This document shows positions 52,043 to 61,297 of a stretch of 64,000 bases of DNA, in pieces. Source of the stretch: Nitrosospira sp. Nsp11 (GTDB lineage Bacteria > Pseudomonadota > Gammaproteobacteria > Burkholderiales > Nitrosomonadaceae); NCBI RefSeq assembly GCF_900142705.1, contig NZ_FRBV01000012.1, positions 24,614-88,613 on the forward strand, written 5' to 3'. Position 1 is the first letter of the stretch, and every line of letters begins with the position of its first letter. Under the pieces are notes generated by a model. That model made no database searches and was not told the origin of the DNA. It worked only from the letters and a program-made list of their open reading frames with translations. Made by a program: the position numbers and the translations under genes.

Positions 52043-52474
52043 ATGCCAACATTCACGCAAGCACAAGGAGCAAAGAGTCCACCAGTGATAACAATGGGCC
52101 CTCTCCTTAGCGATACATATATCGCTTCTTCCGCTATTGATCTTGGACCGAACATACCGCTTGATGTAACTGTAGAAGCGGTAGTCACAGTCACTTCCCC
52201 TACTGGGGATCAGCAAGTACTCCTATTCGCTCAGCTATCCCTGGATGGGGTAGATTTTGGCAGCGGCCCGACAAGCGGCACAGTTGCTACGGATGAAGTC
52301 GATCTACATTGGATTGGCACTTTGCCGTGCAAAACTACAGGGACGCACCGCAAGGCTTTTAGCCTGTCTGGTCTGCCTGTTGCTCGCCATATCAAGCTCA
52401 TAGCCCGCAACCGTACAGGCGTCACATTGGCATCGGGCTTTGTGTATAAAGCCGATATAACTGGCGTTGCGTAA
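52043..52474 (+). CDS. Phage structural protein, beta-sandwich type
   Basis: A 143-residue beta-rich protein (IDLGPNIPLDVTVEAVVTVT, QQVLLFAQLSLDGVDFGSGP, RHIKLIARNRTGVTLASGFV). Looks like a galactose-binding or Ig-like fold domain. Directly before the LamG-like gene. Confidence 0.58.
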   Translation: MPTFTQAQGAKSPPVITMGPLLSDTYIASSAIDLGPNIPLDVTVEAVVTVTSPTGDQQVLLFAQLSLDGVDFGSGPTSGTVATDEVDLHWIGTLPCKTTGTHRKAFSLSGLPVARHIKLIARNRTGVTLASGFVYKADITGVA

Positions 52475-53788
52475 GTGTCGTCTATAATCCTGCCGCAACG
52501 GCTGAAGACGCAGCCGCAATACTCGCTGCAACCAGCGCCGGAGTATGCCGACGCAGTAATACTGGCGCCGTTTCAGACTGATGGGCGTAACATTGCCAAC
52601 AGCAATCATCTAAACTCATTTGTCGGAGTCACCACGCCGGTAATTCGAGATCATGGCCGTGCCATGAGGTTCACCGGCTCAAGCTCCTACCGAAGTGATC
52701 AGCAGATTGTTCATGCTGGGAAGAAAATCACACTATTTGCCTGGGTTCGTCCTGGCATTGTCCATAACTCCTACTTCCGGTTTCTTGCAACCGACTACGG
52801 GACAGGACTTTATCTCGGCTCTGATTCTTTCGGCAAATATGCTTTCACGGTAAGTGGAGTGGCGATAGATGGCAATGGGGCGGGGCAGCAAGTAATTGGA
52901 AAGAGGGATTTCGTTCTTGGCGTATACGATGGCAATAGCGCAATCCTTTATGTCAACGGGAGGGAGGTAAGCAGGATAGCGGTTTCAGCACCCACTTCAT
53001 TGCAGTATCTTGGAGTCGGCGCTGCACCGAATGGAACAAGCCCGTGGACGGGGGACGTAGACACGATAGGACTCTTCTATCGGGCATTCTCTGCTGGCGA
53101 AGTTCAAGAGATATACGGGAATCCCGCTAGACTTTTTAAAGCGCCAGCAAGAAAGTTATGGGCTGCCTCATCTGGCGGCACAACTCACGATCTAACGATC
53201 TCCAGCGCCATTCAGCCGAACGTCGCGAGCGCGGCAGTAATTAGCCAAACCCATGTACTGGCAGGCGCAAATGGCGCTCAAGCCAACACGAGCGCAACTG
53301 GCGCAATAACCCAAACGCACGTGATAGCTGTGCAGACATCTGCGCAGCAGAATACAGCAGGCGCGGGCGCAATCACGCAGTCACATTTGCTGGCAGGTGC
53401 AAGCAGCTCGCAGGCCAACACCGGAACAGCAGGCGCGGTATCGCAAACTCATGCGCTCAGCGCAACTGGATCCACGCAGGCGAATGCCGCAAGCGTCGGC
53501 GCTGTTTCCGTAGGAGTTGTCCATAATCTCGCGGCCTCGCCCTCAACTCAGGCCAATGCCGGCGCAAGCGGTGCAATCTCGCAGGCGCATGTACTGATTT
53601 GTCCGGCAAGCGTGCAAGACAATGTCGCGGCGGCCAGCGCGATTGTACAGGCGCATATCCTGAGCGGCGCATCGGGCCTACAAACGAATCTAGCAAGCTC
53701 TGGCTCACTCGGACCAAGTGGCTTATTGCCTACGCCATCATGGCGAACAAAGATTGTGGATGGCGAAAACAGGACCCTATCAGCATGA
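52475..53788 (+). CDS. LamG-like protein with 22-residue repeats
   Basis: A 437-residue protein. Residues ~55-225 form a concanavalin-like LamG domain (GRAMRFTGSSSYRSDQQIVH, KITLFAWVRPG, DTIGLFYRAFSAGEVQEIYG). Residues ~240-415 are eight imperfect repeats of 22 residues of pattern LAGA-x-x-QAN-x6-GAI-x-Q-THV. It starts at GTG 52475 right after the previous stop. Likely a receptor-binding or decoration protein; repeats would give extended, variable fibres. Confidence 0.75.
   Translation: MSSIILPQRLKTQPQYSLQPAPEYADAVILAPFQTDGRNIANSNHLNSFVGVTTPVIRDHGRAMRFTGSSSYRSDQQIVHAGKKITLFAWVRPGIVHNSYFRFLATDYGTGLYLGSDSFGKYAFTVSGVAIDGNGAGQQVIGKRDFVLGVYDGNSAILYVNGREVSRIAVSAPTSLQYLGVGAAPNGTSPWTGDVDTIGLFYRAFSAGEVQEIYGNPARLFKAPARKLWAASSGGTTHDLTISSAIQPNVASAAVISQTHVLAGANGAQANTSATGAITQTHVIAVQTSAQQNTAGAGAITQSHLLAGASSSQANTGTAGAVSQTHALSATGSTQANAASVGAVSVGVVHNLAASPSTQANAGASGAISQAHVLICPASVQDNVAAASAIVQAHILSGASGLQTNLASSGSLGPSGLLPTPSWRTKIVDGENRTLSA
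53190..53715 (+). repeat. 66-bp imperfect tandem repeats
   Basis: About eight units of 66 bp inside the LamG-like gene, each encoding a 22-residue repeat with conserved QAN and GAI-Q-H. Unit length is regular except one copy with 72 bp. Confidence 0.85.
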
Positions 53789-54084
53789 CTGGTTTCGAAA
53801 GCGACACACTCGGCGATTACATAATCAAAGACCCTGACGCAGATCTCGATTACGCGTTGGATTGGTCAGCGTGGCTCGATGGTGACACGATCAACACTGT
53901 CACATGGACGGTAGGCGCCGGCCTGACCAAGCATGATGAGGCTGTGAGTGGCGACATCACTACGGTGTGGTTAAAAGGCGGCAACGCTGGGCAAACCTAT
54001 TGGGTATCTTGTCGCATAGTCACCGCGAATGTAATACCGCGTACCGAGGATAGAAGCTTTCGCGTGATGGTAAGGCAGCGATGA
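53785..54084 (+). CDS. Phage fibre-tail adaptor protein
   Basis: A 99-residue protein: DPDADLDYALDWSAWLDGDT, INTVTWTVGAGLTKHDEAVS, TTVWLKGGNAGQTYWVSCRI. This matches small phage fibre-tail adaptor proteins, which begin with a DpdevlDy-DWsa-L motif. ATG at 53785 overlaps the previous stop (ATGA); an ATG at 53740 is possible. Confidence 0.75.
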   Translation: MTGFESDTLGDYIIKDPDADLDYALDWSAWLDGDTINTVTWTVGAGLTKHDEAVSGDITTVWLKGGNAGQTYWVSCRIVTANVIPRTEDRSFRVMVRQR

Positions 54085-54653
54085 TCAAGGTAAGCGTAAA
54101 GGCGGATATAAGCAAGGCCTTGGCCAAGCTCGGCAGCATACCCAAAGAGGTAATGGATAAGGCTGTGCCACGCGCATTGAACAAGGTAGCAGCAGAGACC
54201 AGAACCGAATCATCACGCAGTATCCGGGCGGTAGGCTATAACCTCGGAGTTAACACGATCAAGCGGCGGATAGATATTAGAAAAGCCAATCGTAACGTTC
54301 TGAAGGCAGTCCTTCGGGTGACTGGTAAGCCGATCCCATTAATCAACTATGCGGCAAGACAAACCAAGAAGGGTGTGTCTGTCAAGGTCAAGAGCGGCCG
54401 CAAGGTAATCCAGCACGCCTTCATAGCTACCATGCCCACAGGACACATAGGTGTAGTGGTACGTGTAGGCACGGCACACAAGATGAATAGGAAGAACGTA
54501 TGGTCAGGCCTACCTATCAAGCAGTTGTTCGGACCAAGCATACCAACAGCATTCAGTAATGAAGTAGTGCAACAAACACTTAGAGATAAGATCAAGAATA
54601 GATTTCCAATCCTACTCAAGCATGAACTGCAATATCTATCTCTTAAGAGGTAA
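54081..54653 (+). CDS. Minor tail protein (gpZ-like)
   Basis: A 190-residue basic protein with features of lambda gpZ: VMDKAVPRALNKVAAETRTE, SSRSIRAVGYNLGVNTIKRR, and INYAARQTKKGVSVKVKSGR. In lambda gpZ is added at tail completion. It overlaps the previous gene by 4 bp (ATGA). Confidence 0.8.
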   Translation: MIKVSVKADISKALAKLGSIPKEVMDKAVPRALNKVAAETRTESSRSIRAVGYNLGVNTIKRRIDIRKANRNVLKAVLRVTGKPIPLINYAARQTKKGVSVKVKSGRKVIQHAFIATMPTGHIGVVVRVGTAHKMNRKNVWSGLPIKQLFGPSIPTAFSNEVVQQTLRDKIKNRFPILLKHELQYLSLKR

Positions 54654-54740
54654 AAGGTACTTACTTTCATAGTAATCAGGCGGGTGCCATGACCGCGAAT
54701 TTCGCGCAGATGTTTTGCCTCTCCTCACTTCCTTCCTTTA
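54654..54740. other. Short gap before terminase, possible cos region
   Basis: 87 bp just upstream of the Nu1-like gene, where cos lies in lambda-like phages. It contains the symmetric sequence CGCGAA-T-TTCGCG (54694-54706), which could be a nicking site. This is a positional suggestion only. Confidence 0.35.
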
Positions 54741-55271
54741 ATGGGTAAATTAGTAAACAAGCGGGAGCTCTCGGAAATCGTGGGAGTGTCCGAGCGAACG
54801 CTAACCAGTTGGCAGAAAGACGGGCTTCCTATTGCCGGACGCGCGGCCCGCGGAGCATCCGGTCAGTACGATACAGAGAAAGTGATCGCCTGGATGATTG
54901 CCCGCCAGGTCGGGAAGGTTGAAGAAGAATCCCCTAAAGACCGGCTCTCTCGTTTACAGGGCGACAAGGTAGAAATTGAGATTTCCGAGAAGCTGAAAGA
55001 GCTTATCCCTGTCTCTGAGATCGAGCCTGCTTGGTTCGCAATGGTGGCTTCTGCTCGCTCCTTCCTGCGCTCACAACCGGATAGGCTGGCTCAACTATTG
55101 GAAGTAACGGATGGAGTGGAGGCTAAGAGAGACTTAATCGCTGAGACATTTGATGACGCATTACGGAAACTCGCAGAGTACGAGCCAACTGAAGACGCTG
55201 ATGAAGCGGGTAACGAAGACGTTCAACCCGCCTCCGAAGATGACAGTGGCTCAGTGGGCCGAGAAGTATAG
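54741..55271 (+). CDS. Terminase small subunit (Nu1-like)
   Basis: A 176-residue protein with an N-terminal winged HTH (LVNKRELSEIVGVSERTLTS, WQKDGLPIAG) and helical body (VSEIEPAWFAMVASARSFLR). This is the lambda gpNu1 family, which binds cos DNA and directs packaging. Overlaps the large subunit gene. Confidence 0.9.
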   Translation: MGKLVNKRELSEIVGVSERTLTSWQKDGLPIAGRAARGASGQYDTEKVIAWMIARQVGKVEEESPKDRLSRLQGDKVEIEISEKLKELIPVSEIEPAWFAMVASARSFLRSQPDRLAQLLEVTDGVEAKRDLIAETFDDALRKLAEYEPTEDADEAGNEDVQPASEDDSGSVGREV

Positions 55272-57138
55272 ATACATATCAGCCGAGAACAGCGCTCTAC
55301 CGGGAAAATATAGTTTAGCCATTACCCCATATCTTCGGGGCATCCTCGAGTGCATCAACGATCGCGGGGTTAGAAAGGTGGTATGCCAGAAATCGGCACA
55401 GGTTGGCTGGACAGATGGGGTGATCAATAACCTCATAGGTTACCTGATCCATATTGCCCCGGCGCCCGCTATTGTCATGTTTCCGCGTGACCAGAACGCG
55501 AAGGATTACAACGTAGAAAAGTTTAACCCGATGGTAGAAGCCACGCCTGTTTTAGCTGCGCTGGTGGAAACGAAAACAAGAACGGCCGATAACACGCAAA
55601 ATCGAAAAAAGTTTCCCGGCGGGTTCCTGAAATTCATCGGATCGAATAGCACCGGTGGGGTCAAGTCAACCCCCGCCAAGATCATGATCGTTGAAGAGCC
55701 AGACGACTGTAACCTGAACATCAAGGGACAGGGCGACTCGATCAAGCTCCTCGAGGAGCGCGGCAAAACATACCACGACAGCAAGGTTGTCGCTGGCGGC
55801 ACGCCGAGCATTAAGGGCGTATCAAGCATAGCCGCTGAGCTTCTGGCCAGCGACCAGCGCAAGAACTTTGTTCCCTGCCACGAATGCGGCGAATCACATG
55901 TACTGGCCTGGGAAAACGTACATTGGCAAAGCGATGAGACGCGCACTCACGCGATATACGGAAAAGCATTGCCTGAGTCCGCGTATTACGTTTGCCCACA
56001 TTGCGCAGTGATCTGGAATGACGCGCAGAAGAATAGAGCGGTTCGGAACGGAGTATGGAAGGCTACCGCAGAGTTCCGGGGCGTCGCGGGGTTTTACCTT
56101 AACGAGCTCTATAGCCCGTTTGCTGAGAGCAAGTTAAGCCGGCTGGTTGAAAAGTATCTCGCCGCTCAACTTGAAGCCGATCAGGGAGACATCGGTGCAC
56201 TTATCGCTTTTTGGAATTCGTCACTTGGATTGCCTTGGGAATACCAAAGCGACATTCCAAGCGAGGATGATCTTAAAGACAGAGCGGAAGAATACGATGA
56301 GTTTACTATCCCTTGGGGCGGGCTTGTGCTTACAGCGGGCGTTGACGTGCAGCATGATCGACTCGCTGTCGTTATTCGCGCATGGGGCCGTGGAGAGGAA
56401 AGTTGGCTTGTGTATTGGGGTGAGTTATACGGAGATACCAAAGTCCCGGAGAAAGGCGCCTGGGTGGATTTAGACGCTCTGCTGACACGCGAATTCATCC
56501 ATGCCAGCGGAACAACACTCAGGATTCGGGCGGTGAGTATCGATTCATCGGATGGAGCAACATCGGATCCGGTTTATAGCTATGTCCGGAAGCGTTTGAA
56601 GCTGAAATATATGGCGGTTAAAGGTGCCTCCACCGATGACGCGAGAGAGATTTTCGCAACACCGCGCGCCTCCGTCGACACGAACAGGCAGCACAAATCT
56701 AACAAGCACGGACTGAAGCCTTTCATTGTTGGCACGACCCGAGCGAAAGACCTAATTCTGGACGGCAGGCTGCAGTTGGCCGGTACCGGACCCGGTCGCA
56801 TGCACTGGTACCGATCAGTGAGGCCGGATTATTGGGAGCAGTTGGTCAGCGAGGTTAAAGTTCCGCACCGCACAATCAAGCGGAAGAAAGTCTGGACGGC
56901 GAAGGCTGGCGTGCGAAATGAAGCGTTGGACTGTGAGGTTTACGCTCTTCATGCAACCCGCTCTCTTAAGACAAACCTATTTAAAGAATCGGCCTGGCTT
57001 AATCTTGAAAGCCAATTGCAAAAGCCGGAGACGATTAAGCCTGAAACACGAGCGATTGAGGCTGACAAACCGGTAATTAAACCCAAACCCGCGCCGTTTA
57101 ACCCCGGCAAGAAGGGGTATTCGGCCTCTAGGTGGTGA
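55201..57138 (+). CDS. Terminase large subunit (GpA type)
   Basis: A 645-residue packaging motor. N-terminal ATPase: VVCQKSAQVGWTDGVINNLI (Walker A-like), IVEEPDDCN (Walker B-like). A zinc-ribbon insert (CHECGESHVLAWE, YYVCPHCAVIWND). C-terminal nuclease region with AGVDVQHDRLAVVIRAWGRG and NEALDCEVYALHATRSL. ATG at 55201 is chosen, opening MKRVTKTFNPPPKMTVAQWA; it overlaps the small subunit by 71 bp. Confidence 0.95.
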   Translation: MKRVTKTFNPPPKMTVAQWAEKYRYISAENSALPGKYSLAITPYLRGILECINDRGVRKVVCQKSAQVGWTDGVINNLIGYLIHIAPAPAIVMFPRDQNAKDYNVEKFNPMVEATPVLAALVETKTRTADNTQNRKKFPGGFLKFIGSNSTGGVKSTPAKIMIVEEPDDCNLNIKGQGDSIKLLEERGKTYHDSKVVAGGTPSIKGVSSIAAELLASDQRKNFVPCHECGESHVLAWENVHWQSDETRTHAIYGKALPESAYYVCPHCAVIWNDAQKNRAVRNGVWKATAEFRGVAGFYLNELYSPFAESKLSRLVEKYLAAQLEADQGDIGALIAFWNSSLGLPWEYQSDIPSEDDLKDRAEEYDEFTIPWGGLVLTAGVDVQHDRLAVVIRAWGRGEESWLVYWGELYGDTKVPEKGAWVDLDALLTREFIHASGTTLRIRAVSIDSSDGATSDPVYSYVRKRLKLKYMAVKGASTDDAREIFATPRASVDTNRQHKSNKHGLKPFIVGTTRAKDLILDGRLQLAGTGPGRMHWYRSVRPDYWEQLVSEVKVPHRTIKRKKVWTAKAGVRNEALDCEVYALHATRSLKTNLFKESAWLNLESQLQKPETIKPETRAIEADKPVIKPKPAPFNPGKKGYSASRW

Positions 57139-57139
57139 T

Positions 57140-57700
57140 ATGAATATATTTAATTGCTTGCAGCGGGGCGACTCTGCCTCATGGAGTGACAGTTCATTCA
57201 CTGATGCCCAAGGTGTCCGCTATGACAGTAGCGCATATACGCTTGTCTATGAGTTACGCGGCCCGGCCTCTGTGACGCTCGATGCTGTTGCTGATGGGCA
57301 AGGATGGAAAACGACCTTGACGCTTGAGCAAAGCGGCACCCTTCTGCCGGGAATCTACACTTTCGCGGCATACGCTAAGGCTGCAGGTGTGCGAGTAACT
57401 GCTGCGACCGGCACCCTTACGATCACGCCGGATCTGTCGCTCGCAACTGTCGGGCACGATTCGCGCAGCATGGCAGAGAAAGCCTTAGCGGATGCAGAAG
57501 CCGCGCTGGCGAATCTAAACGCGAGCGGAAAGCGTATACGGGAATATTCCATCGGTTCACGTTCAGCGAAATACTACACTGCTGCTGAGTTGCTCGAGGC
57601 TATCAGCTTTTGGAAGATAAAGGTACGCAACGAACGGCACATCAAGGCCATGGCGAACGGCTTGGGGAATCCCTCTAATCTCCTTGCGAGGTTTCGATGA
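57140..57700 (+). CDS. gpW-like head-tail joining protein with extra N-terminal domain
   Basis: A 186-residue protein. The C-terminal part (RIREYSIGSRSAKYYTAAEL, LEAISFWKIKVRNERHIKAM) resembles gpW-type head-tail connectors. The N-terminal ~100 residues form a beta-sandwich-like region (RYDSSAYTLVYELRGPASVT). gpW alone is about 68 residues, so the N-terminal domain is an addition. Between terminase and portal. Confidence 0.68.
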   Translation: MNIFNCLQRGDSASWSDSSFTDAQGVRYDSSAYTLVYELRGPASVTLDAVADGQGWKTTLTLEQSGTLLPGIYTFAAYAKAAGVRVTAATGTLTITPDLSLATVGHDSRSMAEKALADAEAALANLNASGKRIREYSIGSRSAKYYTAAELLEAISFWKIKVRNERHIKAMANGLGNPSNLLARFR

Positions 57701-59253
57701 GCGAAGGTTCGGTAGTTCTGGCGAAGTGGAATAAGGAGCGCGCGCTACTTAAGGCACAAGCAGCCAAACCAGCGCAGCGCTCATACGCTGGCGCACAATT
57801 TACCCGGCTGACATCCGACTGGACCGCTTTAAATACCTCTGCCGATTCTGAGATATTGACAAGCCTTCGGGCCTTGCGCGCACGGTCGCGCCAGATGGTA
57901 CGCGACAACGGGCATGCTAAAAACGCTGTCCGGATCGTACAGAATAATGTGGTGGGTGACGGCATTGGTATGCAAGCCCAGGTGGTCAATGGGCGCGGCA
58001 AACTGATGGAGAAAATTAACGATCGGATCGAGGTGGCATGGAATAAGTGGATTCAATCGAATACCTGCCATGTTGCCGGAAAGTTGGGTCTCACGGAGAT
58101 TCTTCGTGTCACGATGGGGCAGCAGGTAGAGGCCGGCGAAATCTTGATTCGCAAAATAAGGCAACCATTCGGCGGGGGAAAAGTTCCTCTCTCCCTGGAA
58201 GTGATCGAGGCTGATCGGCTGATGGATCAATTCCAAACCGCAAAGGCCCCCAACGGCAACACCATCCGCATGGGCGTAGAAATGGACCAGTGGGGAAGGC
58301 CCATTGCTTACTGGCTGCATCCCGTTCACCCAGGCGATTACACATTCGCTTCGTTCGTTCCGGCGAAATTCCTGCGCGTGCCCGCGGAAGATATTATCCA
58401 TCCGTTCGTGATCGATCGATGGCCGCAAAGCCGGGGCGTGCCCTGGTTCCACGCTGTGCTGAAAAAGATACACGACATGGGCGGGTACTCAGAGGCCGAG
58501 ATTGTTGCGGCGCGCGCATCTGCCAATATCGTCGGGTTTATTACAACATTGGACGAGGCGCCGGCGGATGATCTTGCCAATGGGCAGCGGGTTATTGATG
58601 TCGAGCCTGGGACATTCAAGCAGTTGCTGCCGGGCGAAAGTTTTACCGGTTTCAATCCAAGCCGACCCAATGCTGCGCTTGAGCCTTTCATGCGGTACAT
58701 GTTGCGGGAAATGGCTGCCGGTATCGGTGTAAGTTATGAATCTCTTTCCCGGGATTATTCACAATCCAATTATTCTAGCAGCCGCTTGTCGCTGCTCGAT
58801 GACCGGGATTTGTGGCGAGTTTTGCAAGGGTGGCTGATTCGCGGCGTAATGCATAACATTTACTGCGATTGGATGGAAGCGGCTGTCATATCGGGGGATC
58901 TGAATATCCCTCTCGATTATTACGAGGACAGAGAAAAGTACCAGGCAGTTCGCTTCAGGCCGCGCGGCTGGGGCTGGATCGATCCGGTCAAGGAAGTTAA
59001 GGCGTTCCAGATCGCAGTTCGTAGCGGATTCATGACTGTCTCGGATGTGATAGCGCAAACTGGCGGCGGCGTTGATGCCGAGGATACCTTTAAGGCTAGG
59101 CGTCAAGAACTGGACCTAATGAAAGAGTTGTACTTATCTTTCGATACTGATCCCGCAGCAGTTGATTTGCCGGGTGAATCACAACCGACGGCCGTTGATC
59201 CCCAGGACGAGGATGTGCCGCCTGAAAAAAACGATGATGCAAAAAAAGAATGA
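57697..59253 (+). CDS. Portal protein (lambda gpB type)
   Basis: A 518-residue portal. Phrases: SLRALRARSRQMVRDNGHAK, NAVRIVQNNVVGDGIGMQAQ, PAEDIIHPFVIDRWPQSRGV, GIGVSYESLSRDYSQSNYSS. It forms the dodecameric DNA channel at one vertex. It overlaps the gpW-like gene by 4 bp. Confidence 0.95.
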   Translation: MSEGSVVLAKWNKERALLKAQAAKPAQRSYAGAQFTRLTSDWTALNTSADSEILTSLRALRARSRQMVRDNGHAKNAVRIVQNNVVGDGIGMQAQVVNGRGKLMEKINDRIEVAWNKWIQSNTCHVAGKLGLTEILRVTMGQQVEAGEILIRKIRQPFGGGKVPLSLEVIEADRLMDQFQTAKAPNGNTIRMGVEMDQWGRPIAYWLHPVHPGDYTFASFVPAKFLRVPAEDIIHPFVIDRWPQSRGVPWFHAVLKKIHDMGGYSEAEIVAARASANIVGFITTLDEAPADDLANGQRVIDVEPGTFKQLLPGESFTGFNPSRPNAALEPFMRYMLREMAAGIGVSYESLSRDYSQSNYSSSRLSLLDDRDLWRVLQGWLIRGVMHNIYCDWMEAAVISGDLNIPLDYYEDREKYQAVRFRPRGWGWIDPVKEVKAFQIAVRSGFMTVSDVIAQTGGGVDAEDTFKARRQELDLMKELYLSFDTDPAAVDLPGESQPTAVDPQDEDVPPEKNDDAKKE

Positions 59254-59274
59254 CCCGCTTCGGCGGGTTTTTTT
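59253..59274 (+). terminator. Terminator between portal and capsid gene
   Basis: ACCCGC-TTCG-GCGGGT followed by TTTTTT, immediately at the portal stop. The stable TTCG tetraloop makes it strong. The next ATG with a ribosome site is at 59287. Confidence 0.85.
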
Positions 59275-59286
59275 ATGGGAGCAAGA

Positions 59287-61269
59287 ATGATTAGGAAACG
59301 TCCGACGAAGCTTAAGCCGCAAACCCGCGTCGTCTCGAGGATTGTCGATGTTGATGGCAAGCGCGCTCTGACCGACCAAGAGACCCGAACGGTAAGCCTC
59401 TCGTTCAGCTCGGAAGAGCCTGTCGATATGTGGTACGGCACCGAGATCCTGAGTCACGCCAAAGGTGCTGTGCGGGTGAATGGGGCGCGACAGGCGAATA
59501 TGCCGCTACTGTTCAATCACAACCGTAACGACCTTTTGGGCATCGTTGAAGACATCGAGATAAAAGGCGGCCGCGGCTATGCCACGGTTCGCTTCGGAAA
59601 GGATGAGCGCGGTGATTGGGCGATGCGACAGGCCGATGATGGCGTTTTGTGCAACGTGTCCTTTATGTACCGGGTATTCAAGTTTGAAGAGGATACCGAG
59701 AAAGAAATTTACACGGCTACCGATTGGGAGCCTTACGAAATATCTCTGGTCACTGTTCCCGCCGACGCTACTGTCGGCGTCGGGCGTGGGGCTGGCGATG
59801 AAGAGCGGGATGTGGAAATCATCCCCGTACCGAAACCGGCGTCAGCCGAAACTTTAAAGGAAACGACAATGTTTAAAAAGCATTATGTAGTACAAGACGC
59901 GGCTGGCGATGGCACGGGTGGCTCAGTCGGCGGCGCTTCTGCCGTGGTAGTCATTGACGCCAATCGCGAACGCCAGACCGGCGCCGAAGCGGAGCGGGCA
60001 CGTATTGCTCAAATAGAAGGGCTGTGCAATCAACACAAAATCGATCCGGAAGTGAAGCGCGGTTTTATCCAGAAAGGAGCTACCGTTGAAGTCGCGCGCG
60101 GCGCAGTGCTGGACATTCTACAAGCACGGAATACTCAGCAAGCTGTGGATCTCGGTCAAGGTGCGCATGCTGATATGAGCGAACGCGAAAAGGCTGGATA
60201 TTCCGTCATCCGCGCATTGAATGCTTCGCTCTCGAACAGTTGGAAAGAGGCCGGTTTCGAGTTGGAAGTATCCACCGCCATCGCCAAACGCCTGGGGCGC
60301 GGTCCGCAAAGCGAACGCAGCTTCTTCATTCCGACGAATATCCCGTTTGCCGCTCGCGCAGCATACGCAGCGGGCGCACCTGCAACGGGTGGCGCGCTGG
60401 TAGCAACCAACCTTATGGCCGGTTCGTTCATCGAGGTTTTGCGGAACAAGGCGCGCGTCATGCAAATGGGTGCCACCGTCCTCTCCGGGCTCGTCGGCAA
60501 CGTCGACATCCCGCGTCAAACCGGCGCGTCTTCGACTTACTGGACATCGGAAACTGGCAACACCACGGAATCGGAAGCTACGTTCGACAAGATCTCCTTG
60601 ACGCTGAAAACCATCGGCACGTTCAGTCAGATCAGTCGCAACATGCTGCTGCAGTCGACTCCCGATATAGACATGATTGTGCGCGCGGACTTGATCGCTC
60701 AACTCGCGCTCGGCATTGATATTGCAGCCTTGTCCGGTAGCGGCTCATCTGCGCAACCTCTCGGCATCGCCAACGTATCTGGCATCGGCTCCGTTGTCGG
60801 CGGCACCAATGGCGCGGCTTTGACCATCGATCATTTGATCGATATGGAAACGGCTGTCATGGCCGCAAATGCCCCGGAAGAGTCTCTGGCATACATGGCA
60901 AACGCCAAATCGGTAGGTGCTCTCAAGAAACTCAAATCTACCACCGGTCAATATCTCTGGTCCGGCTCGGCAGTTGGCCAGCGCTCCGGCACCCCTGGCG
61001 AGATCAACGGCTATCCTGTTGCCCGTACCAATCAAGCCCGTGGCAACCTGACCAAAGGCACCGCCTCCGGCATCTGCTCCGAAGTCTTCTTCGGCGCCTG
61101 GAACGAGTTGCTGATCGGCGAATGGGGTGTGCTGGAAATTGTGCCGAATCCGTATGACTCCGCCGTTTACAAAAACGGTGGCGTACTGATCCGCGCCCTT
61201 CAGTCGATCGACATCGGCGTGCGTCACGCCGCCAGCTTCTCTACGATGTCTGACGCCCTGACCACCTAA
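59287..61269 (+). CDS. Fused prohead protease-major capsid protein
   Basis: A 660-residue fusion. N-terminal HK97-type protease (residues ~1-175): MWYGTEILSHAKGAVRVNGA, MPLLFNHNRNDLLGIVEDIE, YEISLVTVPADATVGVGR. A linker and coiled scaffold region follow (about 190-300), then the HK97 capsid fold (ERSFFIPTNIPFAARAAYAA to SIDIGVRHAASFS). Fusion suggests one precursor cleaved during assembly. ATG at 59287 has GGGAGCAAGA upstream; ATG at 59275 overlaps the terminator T-run. Confidence 0.93.
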   Translation: MIRKRPTKLKPQTRVVSRIVDVDGKRALTDQETRTVSLSFSSEEPVDMWYGTEILSHAKGAVRVNGARQANMPLLFNHNRNDLLGIVEDIEIKGGRGYATVRFGKDERGDWAMRQADDGVLCNVSFMYRVFKFEEDTEKEIYTATDWEPYEISLVTVPADATVGVGRGAGDEERDVEIIPVPKPASAETLKETTMFKKHYVVQDAAGDGTGGSVGGASAVVVIDANRERQTGAEAERARIAQIEGLCNQHKIDPEVKRGFIQKGATVEVARGAVLDILQARNTQQAVDLGQGAHADMSEREKAGYSVIRALNASLSNSWKEAGFELEVSTAIAKRLGRGPQSERSFFIPTNIPFAARAAYAAGAPATGGALVATNLMAGSFIEVLRNKARVMQMGATVLSGLVGNVDIPRQTGASSTYWTSETGNTTESEATFDKISLTLKTIGTFSQISRNMLLQSTPDIDMIVRADLIAQLALGIDIAALSGSGSSAQPLGIANVSGIGSVVGGTNGAALTIDHLIDMETAVMAANAPEESLAYMANAKSVGALKKLKSTTGQYLWSGSAVGQRSGTPGEINGYPVARTNQARGNLTKGTASGICSEVFFGAWNELLIGEWGVLEIVPNPYDSAVYKNGGVLIRALQSIDIGVRHAASFSTMSDALTT

Positions 61270-61297
61270 TTCCAGGGCATTTTATTTCACACACCAG

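Noticed and set aside
53190..53715. Regular repeats resembling a CRISPR array
   Set aside because: Repeats are imperfect, in frame with a long gene, have no conserved spacer-repeat alternation, and no cas genes are near.
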